Positions 24,884 through 33,444 are shown, counted from the first letter of the stretch. The stretch is DNA of 64,000 nucleotides from Armatimonadota bacterium (GCA_022563855.1 JADFMN010000004.1:186001-250000), one strand, 5' to 3'. Translations and numbers: made by a program. Notes: a model not told the origin generated them from the sequence alone.

Positions 24884-25551
24884 TTTGGGCTCACCCACTC
24901 GCTGACCATGTCGCTGGTCAGCTTGAAGTAGCCTGGCTCTGAGAGTTCGCTCGTGTGTTCCTGCAAGATCGGGATGAGTTCGGCGATGCGCTCCAACGTG
25001 TCGGTCGTTTCAAGCAGCAGTTGCTTGGCGAGGTTCTCGATTCTCAGAAAGTTGGCGATGACGAACGAAAGCGCAACCGGGTCTTCAGGAAGGTGAACCT
25101 CCTCCCGCGGCGCGTCGATCTGCTGAAGGTACGAAATAACGAATTGGTCGGCGCATTCGCGCAATCTACTGGTCAGGGCGATGGCGCGGGGCGAGTCCTC
25201 CAATTCCGATTCCATGACGGCTTCTGTATGCCCGACGAGGTGCGATCCAGACTCGTTGATGCTTCGTATTCTAAATCGCTCCCCGCCTCGGATCACAACG
25301 TTCATTCCGCCGTCCGGATAGGACTCCACGCTTGCAATCAGACCAGCAGTCCCGACGAGGTACGTGGCCGTCTTTCCATGAGAACTGGCCTGAGAGCGCG
25401 ATAGGACGACGCCAATCGCTAGTCTTTGTTGCTGACATTCGTGGATCAGCAGCTTACAGCTACTGTCGCCAATGTGGAGCCGCATCGTCGCATACGGAAA
25501 CAGAACATCATCGAGCGGCAGTAGCGGTAGGCCGTCTGATAGCTTCGTCAC
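24880..25551 (-). CDS. Lon N-terminal (LON substrate-binding) domain protein
   Basis: 223 aa. LPLLPLDDVLFPYATMRLHI and IGVVL with the later GxNVVIRGGERFRI match the beta part of the Lon N-terminal domain, followed by an all-helical part (about 110-205). There is no AAA+ or protease domain. Stand-alone LON-domain proteins are common in bacteria, and their role is poorly known (possible substrate handling). The start is GTG with a CATAAT hexamer 6 nt upstream. Confidence 0.85.
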   Translation of the reverse strand: MTKLSDGLPLLPLDDVLFPYATMRLHIGDSSCKLLIHECQQQRLAIGVVLSRSQASSHGKTATYLVGTAGLIASVESYPDGGMNVVIRGGERFRIRSINESGSHLVGHTEAVMESELEDSPRAIALTSRLRECADQFVISYLQQIDAPREEVHLPEDPVALSFVIANFLRIENLAKQLLLETTDTLERIAELIPILQEHTSELSEPGYFKLTSDMVSEWVSPN

Positions 25552-25557
25552 GCAGCC

Positions 25558-25563
25558 ATTATG
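25558..25563 (-). promoter_or_regulatory. -10-like hexamer, leaderless LON-domain gene
   Basis: CATAAT on the minus strand, 6 nt before the GTG start. No Shine-Dalgarno sequence. Confidence 0.4.
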
Positions 25564-25688
25564 ACTGGCAGTTGTACGAGGATCAGCTCAGTTCGGCCTG
25601 AATACAGGGCCAATTTTTCGGGCTCAGGCCGCAGGCGCAGGTATTCTCATTCGGGCGATGCCGCCCTTTCTTTTTGACAGGCTAAAGA

Positions 25689-27416
25689 ATGGCGATTCAG
25701 ACGAGCAGTGGTGAAGATTTGGACGACTTGAAACCGGAACTAGAGCGACTAAAGGCAGAGGTCGAACGACTCAGAGGCGAGAACTTCGTTCTTAGGGGTT
25801 CCAGCGATGATGTCACTGGAGAAGTGCCGAAGGCGATTCCGGCGGAAAGTGCGACCGAGGTCGCCCCGATTCAGGAGGGCGAGATCGCCTTGCGGCGATT
25901 GGTCCAGCGAATCGCCATGATCCTTCAGGCCGAGAAGATCGCGATCATGTTTTATGACCGCGAGTCGGGCCAACTGATCGGAATTCCTCCTGCTTACGGC
26001 ATCGACGAAGAGCGCCTGCCGATGTTCAAGGTCCGGGCGACCCAAGGTGTATCGGGCGAGGTGTTTCGTGAAGGCGAGCCGGTGATTTTCCACAACGCCA
26101 CCACCGATCCTCGGACGAAGAAGGACTTGGTCTCGCTGATGCACATCGACAACGGCATCACGGTGCCGTTGGTCATCGAGCGGCGAGACGAGGAGAATCG
26201 GGTCATCGAACGCCGGACGATCGGAGTGCTGCATGCGTGGAACAAGCGCCACGGCGAGGACTTCAACGACGAGGACGTGCGGCTGCTCGAGCGGATGGCC
26301 CGAAACGTCGGTTCCATCATCGCCAATCAGCAACTGTACAAGGAGATCGTCGAAGAGCGCGAGGAGCTGCTCCAGACCTTTGAGTCGATCACTTCTGGTC
26401 TGATTCTGGTTTCGCCCGAGGGGAAGATCAATCAGATCAACGCCTCGGCGCGACGCATGTTTCGGTATGGGCCTGAGGCGGCGGGTCAACCTTACGATTC
26501 CGTTTTCACCGACTCGGAGTTGCTGGAGTTTATCAAAGGAGGGTTGGAAGGTGCCGAACAGGGGGCCGTTGAGTTCTTGACGACGATCGGCGGCGTGGAG
26601 CGCGACTTCATGATTCAGGGCGCCGGAGTGCAGAATGAGGACGGCAAGACGCTGGGTTACGTTGTGATCCTCAATGACGTGACCGAACAGAAGAACCTGG
26701 ATCGGATGAAGAGCTCCTTCGTCGCGATGGCGTCGCACGAACTTCGGACGCCGTTGACCGCAGTGAAGGGCTTCATCAGCACGCTGCTCATTCACGATGA
26801 CTTTGAACCAGTCGAGCGCCGCGAGTTCTATCAGATCATCGATCACGAGTGCGATCGGCTGACAAGGCTGATCAACGACTTGCTCAACACGGCGAGAATC
26901 GAAGCCAACGAAAGCCTGAAGCCGAATTACACGCGAGTAAACATAGAGGAGTTGATCGAGAAGGTCGTCATCATTCAAAAGCAGACGGCTCACCGGCACA
27001 ACGTGTACCACCAAATCTCTGCGGACCTGCCAAAGGTGATCGGTGATGAGGACAAGCTGGATCAGATTCTGACGAACCTCGTCAGCAACGCGATCAAGTA
27101 CTCGCCTGACGGCGGCGATGTTGTTATCTCGGCGCAAGTTGACGGCGACGATATGTTGATATGTGTGGAGGACTCGGGAATCGGCATTCCGGACAGCCAC
27201 TTGCCGCGCGTGTTCGACAAGTTCCACCGTGTCAATAACGAGGACAACCGAATGATTTACGGAACCGGTCTCGGTCTGTTCTTGGTGAAGCACCTGGTCG
27301 AGAAGTTGCACCTTGGAAAGATCTGGGTTGAGTCGGAAGTCGGGAAAGGGTCTAAGTTCTGGTTCCGGTTTCCTATCGAATTGGACGTCGAAAAGGGGAA
27401 GGAGCAGAACGAATAG
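25689..27416 (+). CDS. Soluble sensor histidine kinase (GAF-PAS-HisKA-HATPase)
   Basis: 575 aa, no membrane segment. An N-terminal coiled coil (LKPELERLKAEVERLRGE) is followed by a GAF domain (about 65-218), a PAS domain (about 225-335), a HisKA dimerisation helix with the phospho-acceptor H350 in ASHELRTPL, and an HATPase domain with NLVSNAIKYSPDG, DSGIGIP and GTGLGLFLVK. It autophosphorylates in response to a cytosolic ligand or redox cue. No response regulator is next to it, so the partner is elsewhere. The downstream HAD gene overlaps its stop codon. Confidence 0.93.
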   Translation: MAIQTSSGEDLDDLKPELERLKAEVERLRGENFVLRGSSDDVTGEVPKAIPAESATEVAPIQEGEIALRRLVQRIAMILQAEKIAIMFYDRESGQLIGIPPAYGIDEERLPMFKVRATQGVSGEVFREGEPVIFHNATTDPRTKKDLVSLMHIDNGITVPLVIERRDEENRVIERRTIGVLHAWNKRHGEDFNDEDVRLLERMARNVGSIIANQQLYKEIVEEREELLQTFESITSGLILVSPEGKINQINASARRMFRYGPEAAGQPYDSVFTDSELLEFIKGGLEGAEQGAVEFLTTIGGVERDFMIQGAGVQNEDGKTLGYVVILNDVTEQKNLDRMKSSFVAMASHELRTPLTAVKGFISTLLIHDDFEPVERREFYQIIDHECDRLTRLINDLLNTARIEANESLKPNYTRVNIEELIEKVVIIQKQTAHRHNVYHQISADLPKVIGDEDKLDQILTNLVSNAIKYSPDGGDVVISAQVDGDDMLICVEDSGIGIPDSHLPRVFDKFHRVNNEDNRMIYGTGLGLFLVKHLVEKLHLGKIWVESEVGKGSKFWFRFPIELDVEKGKEQNE

Positions 27417-28108
27417 CAGAAGTCAAGGCGCTCATATTTGACTTTGACGGGCTGATCTGCGATACCGAGACGCCCGAGTTCGACTCGTGGAGCGGTGAGT
27501 TTGAAGCGCACGGCGTCGAACTTTCCTTGCACGAATGGATTCAGTGCGTGGGCGGCGGCCTCGACGCCTGGGACGCGTTCGATCACCTGCAGTCTCTGGT
27601 CGGCGCTCGGCTTGACCGCGAGCTTGTGGATTCGAGTAGGCGCGGCCGATTCAACGAGCTGATCGGAGCGTTTGGCGTGCTGCCGGGCGTCGCCGAGCTG
27701 TTGTCAAGCGCCGAGGCCGAGGGTGTGCTCGTCGCGATCGCCTCCAGCTCGACCTCGGTCTGGGTCGATGGTCATTTGCAGCGGTTGCGGCTCGATGGGC
27801 TGTTTCCCGTCGTGATCACGCGAGACCAGGCGGGCGCTGCGAAGCCTGACCCAGCCGTGTACCTAAAAGCTTGCGAGGGACTCGGCGTTCTTCCAAGCGA
27901 GGCGGTCGCGCTTGAGGACTCCGCGAACGGGGTCGAATCGGCGAAGCGCGCCGGGTTGAGCGTGATCGCCGTGCCAAATCGCATCACGGAACGGTTCGAC
28001 CTGTCAAAGGCAGACCTGGTTGTTCCGTCGCTGGCGGACATCAGCCTTGAGCGGGTGCGCGACGTGCACGCTAGTCGATCTTTGCTAACTCGCTCTTCAG
28101 GGTGTTGA
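27413..28108 (+). CDS. HAD-IA phosphatase (beta-phosphoglucomutase-like), apparent AUA start
   Basis: 231 aa if started at ATA 27413. The catalytic motif I (ALIFDFDGLICDTE) lies at the very N-terminus, so any start at the first normal codon downstream (TTG 27527) would delete the nucleophile Asp. No ATG, GTG or TTG lies in frame just upstream. The ATA overlaps the kinase stop (ATAG) and has a well-placed AAGGAG at 27399-27404. Motif II ASSST, motif III KPDP and motif IV EDSANGV are intact. A cap domain lies between I and II as in sugar-phosphate phosphatases and mutases. Its 3' end overlaps the convergent pgi gene by 38 bp. Confidence 0.75.
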   Translation: MAEVKALIFDFDGLICDTETPEFDSWSGEFEAHGVELSLHEWIQCVGGGLDAWDAFDHLQSLVGARLDRELVDSSRRGRFNELIGAFGVLPGVAELLSSAEAEGVLVAIASSSTSVWVDGHLQRLRLDGLFPVVITRDQAGAAKPDPAVYLKACEGLGVLPSEAVALEDSANGVESAKRAGLSVIAVPNRITERFDLSKADLVVPSLADISLERVRDVHASRSLLTRSSGC

Positions 28109-29132
28109 TAGAGTCGATGCTCTCCGGATCGACGCCGTTGAGCGAGGCAAGGTACAGCGAAACGAAGTCTCCCATATAGGTCAGGCTCAGCGCTTTTTCT
28201 AGCAGCGTGCCCCCTATCGCTTGCGCCGAGTGAACTGAGGTCGTCTTGGCGATCAGTTGCGCCGTGACGCGGGCCCGAGCGCGCATTTTCTCGCTCTCCG
28301 TGCCATCTTCCAGCATGATCGTCGTCCAGCGATCGACTCCCTGTCCGTCTGCCTTGACCCAGCCGAGAATCTCGTTGTGGCAAAGCTCAGGGAACGCGTT
28401 TGCGAACGCCATGTTCTTGGCGTTTTCGTTGATCTGCCCCTTCCAACGATTTGCGACGATGGCCTGCCAAGATCCCAGTCCATATAACAGTCCGACGCTT
28501 CGATGCAACGAGCGCGCTATCTGCTTCGCGGTGTTATCGGACTCCGGGGGTTCTACGCCCCACAGCTTGGCGCCTTCGTCGAGCGCACGGAACGCTGCGT
28601 CGAACGGTAGATTCGACAGTAGGTCGAGCTGAACGCACGCCGATGCGACGGGCACGAAAAGGTAGCCGAGGGCCGTTCGCGGAGGCTGTCCCCCAGGGAC
28701 TTTGATCACCTCGTCCCCGCAGGCCGACGCACGCTCGGCCAGTTCGCCTCCGCTCGTGATCGCGATCACACGAGCCCCGCGACCCTTGGCCGCGTCGTAC
28801 GCCGCAAGCGTCTCCTCGGTGTTGCCCGAGTAGCTGACGGCGAAGAGCAAGCTTCGGCGATCGACGAATTTTGGGAGGTCGTACTCGCGATTCACCGAGA
28901 ACGGAACGGTTCCGTCCGCCTCAAAAAGAACCTTAGTCAGATCTCCGCCTGCAGCGCTGCCGCCGAGCCCAGCGAGTACCACGACGTTCGGCTGTTGCTT
29001 GAGCGGCTCGATCGAAGTCGCCAGCGCGATCTCGAGCGCCTCCCGGCATTGGTCAGGAAATTTCTCGGCCAGGCGGAGCATTCCGCCCGGATCGAGGCGC
29101 TCAACGGTTGCCCGGTCATCCAGCGACTGCAT
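28071..29132 (-). CDS. Bifunctional phosphoglucose/phosphomannose isomerase
   Basis: 353 aa, the length of the SIS-domain PGI/PMI family rather than the 550-aa classic Pgi. GLGGSAAGGD, AVSYSGNTEETL and IAITSGGELAE mark the first SIS domain; QINENAKNMAFANAFPELCHNEI holds the conserved catalytic Glu and His of the family. It interconverts glucose-6-P, fructose-6-P and mannose-6-P in the cytosol. It follows ssb by 9 bp and so may be transcribed with rpsF-ssb. Confidence 0.9.
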   Translation of the reverse strand: MQSLDDRATVERLDPGGMLRLAEKFPDQCREALEIALATSIEPLKQQPNVVVLAGLGGSAAGGDLTKVLFEADGTVPFSVNREYDLPKFVDRRSLLFAVSYSGNTEETLAAYDAAKGRGARVIAITSGGELAERASACGDEVIKVPGGQPPRTALGYLFVPVASACVQLDLLSNLPFDAAFRALDEGAKLWGVEPPESDNTAKQIARSLHRSVGLLYGLGSWQAIVANRWKGQINENAKNMAFANAFPELCHNEILGWVKADGQGVDRWTTIMLEDGTESEKMRARARVTAQLIAKTTSVHSAQAIGGTLLEKALSLTYMGDFVSLYLASLNGVDPESIDSINTLKSELAKID

Positions 29133-29141
29133 GGCAGACGC

Positions 29142-29564
29142 CTAGTCGTCGGCGAACGGATCGTACTCGTCTTCGGACGCAGAGACCGCCACGGGCTCAG
29201 GCTCGCCGCCGCCCCCGCGCTGGCTGGCGCCGTCGTCGTCGCGCGGGCGGTCAAGCGCTTGCACGATCTCGGCGACGACCTCCACTACCTCGCGGTTCAC
29301 GCCTTCCTTCGTCGTGTACTTTCGCGACTGGATTCGACCGTCTATGGCGACCAATCGGCCCTTGGTCAGGTAGTTCGCCACGAACTCCGCAGACTTGCCC
29401 CAGGCAGTTACTCTGAAAAAGTCTGCGTCAGGGCCCCCGTCCTGCGGCTTGAACCGCTTGGTGACGGCGAGGCCGAAATCGGTCACGCTCTTACCCGTGG
29501 TGGTTGTCCTTAGCTCGGGGTCGCGCGTCAGGCGACCGACCAAGACGACTCTGTTGATGAACAT
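29142..29564 (-). CDS. ssb: Single-stranded DNA-binding protein
   Basis: 140 aa. OB-fold (about 1-105) with MFINRVVLVGRLTRDPE, DFFRVTAWGKSAEFV, and the loop KGRLVAIDGRIQSRKY. A flexible Gly/Glu-rich linker leads to the acidic tip DPFADD, the partner-binding tail of bacterial SSB (usually DDDIPF; here the order is changed but a hydrophobic-acidic tip remains). It coats single-stranded DNA in replication and repair. It follows rpsF by 7 bp, the standard arrangement. Confidence 0.95.
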   Translation of the reverse strand: MFINRVVLVGRLTRDPELRTTTTGKSVTDFGLAVTKRFKPQDGGPDADFFRVTAWGKSAEFVANYLTKGRLVAIDGRIQSRKYTTKEGVNREVVEVVAEIVQALDRPRDDDGASQRGGGGEPEPVAVSASEDEYDPFADD

Positions 29565-29571
29565 GCTTCTA

Positions 29572-29865
29572 TTAATCCTCCCTCGAGAAAATCCGATGGC
29601 GAACTACATCGTCACTGATGCCCAGAAGGCGTGCCAACTCCTTCGGAACCTGGGTGTCGCACTCAAATTCCATCAGGATGTAGTTGCCTTCTGTCAGGTC
29701 GTCGATTTCAAACGCTAGCTTGCGCTTGTCCCACTTTTTCGCAGAGTCGACTGACCCGCCGTTGGTCTCGACGACCTGCTTGAAGCGGTCGGCGATCTCC
29801 TGCACTTGATCGTCGGTCAAGCTGGGCTTGACGATGTAAAAGGCCTCGTATTTTGCCGTATTCAT
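29572..29865 (-). CDS. rpsF: Ribosomal protein S6
   Basis: 97 aa from the ATG of MNTAKYEAFYIVKPSL (a 9-residue upstream extension is possible but not needed). The S6 fold is evident in YEAFYIVKP, AKKWDKRKLAFEI and GNYILMEFE. S6 binds S18 on the 30S platform. The usual rpsF-ssb-rpsR-rplI operon is broken here: pgi/pmi follows ssb, and rpsR and rplI are not in the window. A hairpin lies in the leader. Confidence 0.95.
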   Translation of the reverse strand: MNTAKYEAFYIVKPSLTDDQVQEIADRFKQVVETNGGSVDSAKKWDKRKLAFEIDDLTEGNYILMEFECDTQVPKELARLLGISDDVVRHRIFSRED

Positions 29866-29888
29866 TGCTCTCTCTGGTCTCAAACTCA

Positions 29889-29910
29889 GCACCGCCTCGA
29901 AGGGCGGTGC
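29889..29910 (-). promoter_or_regulatory. Leader hairpin upstream of rpsF
   Basis: A perfect 8-bp stem (GCACCGCC / GGCGGTGC) with a 6-nt loop, 24-45 nt before the rpsF ATG. Position fits an autoregulatory r-protein leader, but I could not match the known S6:S18 motif with confidence. Confidence 0.45.
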
Positions 29911-30038
29911 AGAGAGCTCGTTTGCAGTCGAAGATGATACCAGGAAGATCCGTGGGCCATAGGTCGATTACTTGGAACTACTGGAGCCACCAGGCCGTAG
30001 GGACGTGAGAGACGAGTCAGTCTCGGAGAAAATGATCG

Positions 30039-31682
30039 ATGTTGATTAAGCATAGGATTCGAGTGGGAATCGCGGCTCTGGCAGTTGCCGCCATAGCAGG
30101 AATAGGCGCAAACGTCGCCCTTGGCAGCGCGACGCAAGCCTTGGCCAAGGAGGGCCAAGAGAAGACTGCGAAGGCAGTGTGCTCGCTGGACGGCAAGGCG
30201 AAGCGTTTTGAAAACGCCGAGGCCGCAAAGGTCTTCGCCTGGCTCCGCGAAAACGGGGTTCGTCTCGCCATCGAGGACGAGCACATCTATACTGGCGCTC
30301 TGCTCACCCTCGCACTGGACACCGGCAAGCCAGCAACGGCAGTGGCAAAGTTGGCGAGCGCCCTGCACCTCCAGCCGACCAAGCGCGGAGAGTACTACGC
30401 TCTAGTCCGCGGCATCGGGTCCGAGTCGGCCTCGGAAACGCTCGGCGGAGAGGACTTTGCGCGCGGTTACGACCAGGAGAACCCTTGGCGGGCTTGGATC
30501 GAGCAGCAGCGCAAAGGTGAGGATGGCGACCAGAGATGGCGTATCTACTCAGACGATGAAGAAATTGACATCGAAGTACTGATGCAGGAGTTCGAGGGCT
30601 TCGACTTCGATTTCGAGTTTGACTTTGACTTCGACGTCGATGACTTCATGCAGGAGCACGGCGACTTCGACTTCGACTTTGACTTCGAGGACTTCATGGA
30701 GGAGCACGGTGGCTTCGACTTCGACTTTGACTTCGAGGACTTCATGGAGGAACACGGTGGCTTCGACTTCGACTTTGACTTTGACTTCGATGAGATGTTC
30801 GACAGCGAGTTCATGTCGGAGTGGGAGTCTGCAGACGGGACGTTCGGGTTCCTGCAGTCGAGCGACCAGGTCGCCAAGAGATTGCAAGAGGCGAACGAGA
30901 AGATGAAGAACAAGCTCTCCAAGGAACAGATTGCGGAGCTCGCCGAAATTCTGTCGGAGATGCCTCACCTCATGGTCGTGCCACAGATGGGCCGTCTTGG
31001 CAGGGGACTCGAGCTCGGCGAACTCAGAGAACTGATGGGCGAGCGCGGCGAGCTCTTGAAACGGCTAGAACTAGGTGCTGGCGAACGTAGCGAACTCTTG
31101 AAGAGACTCAAAGAGGGCGGTGGCGCACGGGGCATAATCCTTGGGCGCGACGGTCAGATGCTTGAATTGAAGCATCTCGAGGAAATGCAAGGTGACGTGT
31201 CCAAGGCGATGGCTGAGGCCATGAAGCACCTGAAGCTGCACCTGGGCGAGCGCGGCGAGATGAGCAAGGAGATCGAGCGTGCGATGAAGGCACATGTAGA
31301 GGCGCTAAAAAACCTCTACGGCGAAGAGGGCGCTATGAAGCTCGATGTTGAGCGCGCGATGAAGGCCCGCGAAGAGGCGATGAAGGAGCTCAAGAGGCAC
31401 TTCGGCGAGGGCGGCGACTTCAGCAAGCGGATGGAGAAGATGCAAGCCGAGCTCAAAGAGAAGATGGCTGGCGTCGCGATCAAGCTTGAGAACCTGAAGG
31501 AGTTCATGAAGAGCCTGACCCCCGAGCAGAGGAAGCTCGCCAAGGAGCAAGGCTATCTCAAGCTCTCAGACCTGACCAAAGAGCAGCGAAAGCTGCTCGG
31601 CGGTTTTGACGATCGTGACGAGCTGCACATGAAGTTCAGGATCGATGACGAAACGATCGTCATCAAAGGCGACGGTAAATAG
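30039..31682 (+). CDS. Exported protein with (Phe-Asp)n tandem repeats and long charged helices
   Basis: 547 aa. A hydrophobic N-terminus (about 9-28) is a likely signal or anchor. Residues 45-140 form a small globular domain with one Cys. Residues about 187-255 contain alternating F-D runs (FDFDFDF) in 16-residue units separated by EDFMEEHGG. Residues 285-510 are highly charged, mostly helical Glu/Lys/Leu-rich segments (ERGELLKRL, RAMKAHVEALKNL), and the protein ends with a DDETIVIKG strand. In a beta strand one face would be all Phe and the other all Asp, so the block could self-assemble or bind cations. No known family was recognised. A terminator follows. Confidence 0.6.
   Translation: MLIKHRIRVGIAALAVAAIAGIGANVALGSATQALAKEGQEKTAKAVCSLDGKAKRFENAEAAKVFAWLRENGVRLAIEDEHIYTGALLTLALDTGKPATAVAKLASALHLQPTKRGEYYALVRGIGSESASETLGGEDFARGYDQENPWRAWIEQQRKGEDGDQRWRIYSDDEEIDIEVLMQEFEGFDFDFEFDFDFDVDDFMQEHGDFDFDFDFEDFMEEHGGFDFDFDFEDFMEEHGGFDFDFDFDFDEMFDSEFMSEWESADGTFGFLQSSDQVAKRLQEANEKMKNKLSKEQIAELAEILSEMPHLMVVPQMGRLGRGLELGELRELMGERGELLKRLELGAGERSELLKRLKEGGGARGIILGRDGQMLELKHLEEMQGDVSKAMAEAMKHLKLHLGERGEMSKEIERAMKAHVEALKNLYGEEGAMKLDVERAMKAREEAMKELKRHFGEGGDFSKRMEKMQAELKEKMAGVAIKLENLKEFMKSLTPEQRKLAKEQGYLKLSDLTKEQRKLLGGFDDRDELHMKFRIDDETIVIKGDGK
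30642..30785 (+). repeat. Three 48-bp tandem repeats inside the Phe-Asp protein gene
   Basis: Units start at 30642, 30690 and 30738 with GACTTCATG(C/G)AGGA, each followed by CTTCGACTTCGACTTTGA-type DNA. The third unit is extended by extra F-D codons. The copies differ at only a few bases. Confidence 0.85.
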
Positions 31683-31713
31683 GCTTCGAATCCATTAGCA
31701 AATCCACGAGTAG

Positions 31714-31744
31714 CGGGGGCGTCGAAAGGCGCTCCCGTTCTTTT
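31714..31744 (+). terminator. Terminator of the Phe-Asp protein gene
   Basis: An 8-bp stem (CGGGGGCG / CGCTCCCG, one G-T pair) with an 8-nt loop is followed by TTCTTTT. It overlaps the stop of the convergent HD gene by 2 bp. Confidence 0.75.
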
Positions 31745-32435
31745 ACTCCAAATGGGTGCCGTTGACGGTGAGTCCGAAGTCGTAGCCAACGAAGGTCGCC
31801 GCGCGCCGGCACATCACCATGCGGCTAATGAAGATCTCGAAATACTCCATCACCGACGCGAATTTTGTGTCGATCTCCAGCCTGAGCGAGATGCGCTTCT
31901 TCTCGTTGTTCATTTCGACCCGGCTCTTCTGCACCGCGAAGTTGACCCTGTCGTGAATGTCGAACGTCTCCCGCAGCGGGTTCTGAACGCGGGAGCTGTG
32001 GACGTCGCTCTTGTCGGCGATGATGACTGCGGCGGACATGACGCTCACGGCCTCGCCGTACGCCTCCTCGTGATTGCCGATCGCACCAAGGATCGGGGCG
32101 ATCTCCTGCGGCGGCATGCCCATCTTGTCCAGTATGCGAAACGCTATGTTCGCGCCTGACGAGGGGTGGTTTTCGCGGCTGATGACGTTTCCGATATCGT
32201 GCAGGTAGGCGGCGATCATTCCGAGCTCGATGTCCCTTTGCGGAGCGCCGAGGTTCTCCATGATGTAACGCGTGATGCTGCTGACGATGCCGACGTGTCG
32301 GTGTCCGTGCTCGGTGTAGCCCATCGACATCATGACTGCGTTCGCGCCGACGATCAGCTCCTGCACCCTGTCGTTCGCCTTGACGTCCTTGAGCGTGACT
32401 GGCGCGGCGGCTTGGGTCTCGGTTTTGTCGGGCAT
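31743..32435 (-). CDS. HD-domain phosphohydrolase
   Basis: 230 aa. The first His is in EHGHRHVG, the HD doublet in AYLHDIGN, with later GNHEEAYG and the C-terminal Asp region (IIADKSDVHSSRV). This fits a metal-dependent HD hydrolase of nucleotides or phosphodiesters. The C-terminal 60 residues form a beta-sheet region of unknown use. A TATACT hexamer lies 8 nt before the ATG, fitting a leaderless transcript. Confidence 0.82.
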   Translation of the reverse strand: MPDKTETQAAAPVTLKDVKANDRVQELIVGANAVMMSMGYTEHGHRHVGIVSSITRYIMENLGAPQRDIELGMIAAYLHDIGNVISRENHPSSGANIAFRILDKMGMPPQEIAPILGAIGNHEEAYGEAVSVMSAAVIIADKSDVHSSRVQNPLRETFDIHDRVNFAVQKSRVEMNNEKKRISLRLEIDTKFASVMEYFEIFISRMVMCRRAATFVGYDFGLTVNGTHLE

Positions 32436-32443
32436 CGCGTTAC

Positions 32444-32449
32444 AGTATA
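32444..32449 (-). promoter_or_regulatory. -10-like hexamer, leaderless HD gene
   Basis: TATACT on the minus strand, 8 nt before the ATG at 32435. No Shine-Dalgarno sequence. Confidence 0.5.
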
Positions 32450-32453
32450 GGCT

Positions 32454-33371
32454 TTACGGCTGTACGTACGGCGCGACGCGGCCATCTTCAATGAGATCGA
32501 GCCAGAACGTCAACCCGTACTCGCCGTCGAACGCTTGTATGCGCGGAAGCCAGTGCAGATCGCGCTCCGGGTCGCCGGGGGAGGGAGCCGGTCCAGCCCC
32601 GACCTTTACGGCAGCTTCGTGTCTGACGACGGTTCCGTCCAGCTCAAATTCTACGAGGAGTTCGTGGTTCTCGGGCCGGATTCCAAACGGCAGACTCAAG
32701 AACCTCGGCTCAGACCCCAGCGATCGTATGTACTCCTGAGCCTCAGAGAGTTCGGCCATGATCTCGACCTCCGTCAACTTGCGGAGGTTGGGGTGCCGGA
32801 TGGTGTGAGGCTGGATTTCGCAGCCCCAAGCTAGAAGCTGATCGACCTTCTTCTGGCCGTCCGCACCGAAAGGACCGTTCTTGAGTACAAAGAACGTTCC
32901 GCGCACCGGGAAGTCGGGATGCTCCTCTGCGAACTGACGCCAAATCCCGACCCCGCACTCTGGATCGATGGAGCCGTCTTCGAGATACCGAAACTGATCT
33001 CTGTTCGAGTCGTCCCACGTCAAGATCACCGGCGACGCGCCCGGCGGCAGATCCATTGCGTCGTCTGCGTACTCAGCGAGCGTCACCGGCCGAAATCCTA
33101 GATCGTATAGTCGTTGCAGGTCGCCCCTGAAGTTCTCGATGGATCGCTTGTAAGAGCCCTCTTGCTCTCCGATGTGGTGGTACATCACGATGAGCACCTT
33201 GCCGTCCTCGTTGCCGGGTCTATCGGTGATCCTCTCGATCACCTCCTCTTCTGCTGGCGGCTCGACGACAGAGTTCGATGGGGAAGGGTTATCAGGCTTC
33301 CCGGAGCAGCCCACCAGGAGGCAGACGAGCAACGCAGCCAACATCGCGCAAAGGGTGCGGGTCTTCTCCAT
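32454..33371 (-). CDS. Lipoprotein polysaccharide deacetylase
   Basis: 305 aa with a lipoprotein signal (lipobox LLVGCSG). The NodB/CE4 fold is indicated by VLIVMYHHIG, the metal-binding Asp pair in ILTWDDS, FFVL, and EIQPHTIRHPNL with the two metal His (H-x3-H). These Zn-dependent enzymes remove acetyl groups from cell-wall or surface polysaccharides, acting at the membrane surface. A Pro/Glu-rich linker follows the lipobox. It is divergent from serS, 73 bp away. Confidence 0.87.
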   Translation of the reverse strand: MEKTRTLCAMLAALLVCLLVGCSGKPDNPSPSNSVVEPPAEEEVIERITDRPGNEDGKVLIVMYHHIGEQEGSYKRSIENFRGDLQRLYDLGFRPVTLAEYADDAMDLPPGASPVILTWDDSNRDQFRYLEDGSIDPECGVGIWRQFAEEHPDFPVRGTFFVLKNGPFGADGQKKVDQLLAWGCEIQPHTIRHPNLRKLTEVEIMAELSEAQEYIRSLGSEPRFLSLPFGIRPENHELLVEFELDGTVVRHEAAVKVGAGPAPSPGDPERDLHWLPRIQAFDGEYGLTFWLDLIEDGRVAPYVQP

Positions 33372-33444
33372 GATCTTACTGTCAGACCATTATCCACTAG
33401 TTCGCAGCGCGGGCTGTGCAGGTTCAAAAAGGTACAGTCAATCC

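Noticed and set aside
25749-27311. 520-codon open frame on the minus strand
   Set aside because: It is the antisense shadow of the histidine kinase gene, whose domains are intact on the plus strand. No recognisable protein features.
30642-30800. Regular 48-bp repeats considered as a CRISPR array
   Set aside because: There are no unique spacers. The repeats are contiguous, in frame and part of a protein gene.
30545-30968. Minus-strand frames rich in SKSKSK or VKVEVE
   Set aside because: These arise from the Phe-Asp codon repeats of the real plus-strand gene.
31684-31700. GGCTTCGAATCC resembling a tRNA T-arm
   Set aside because: No acceptor, D-arm or anticodon stem can be placed around it. 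It lies just upstream of a protein-gene terminator.
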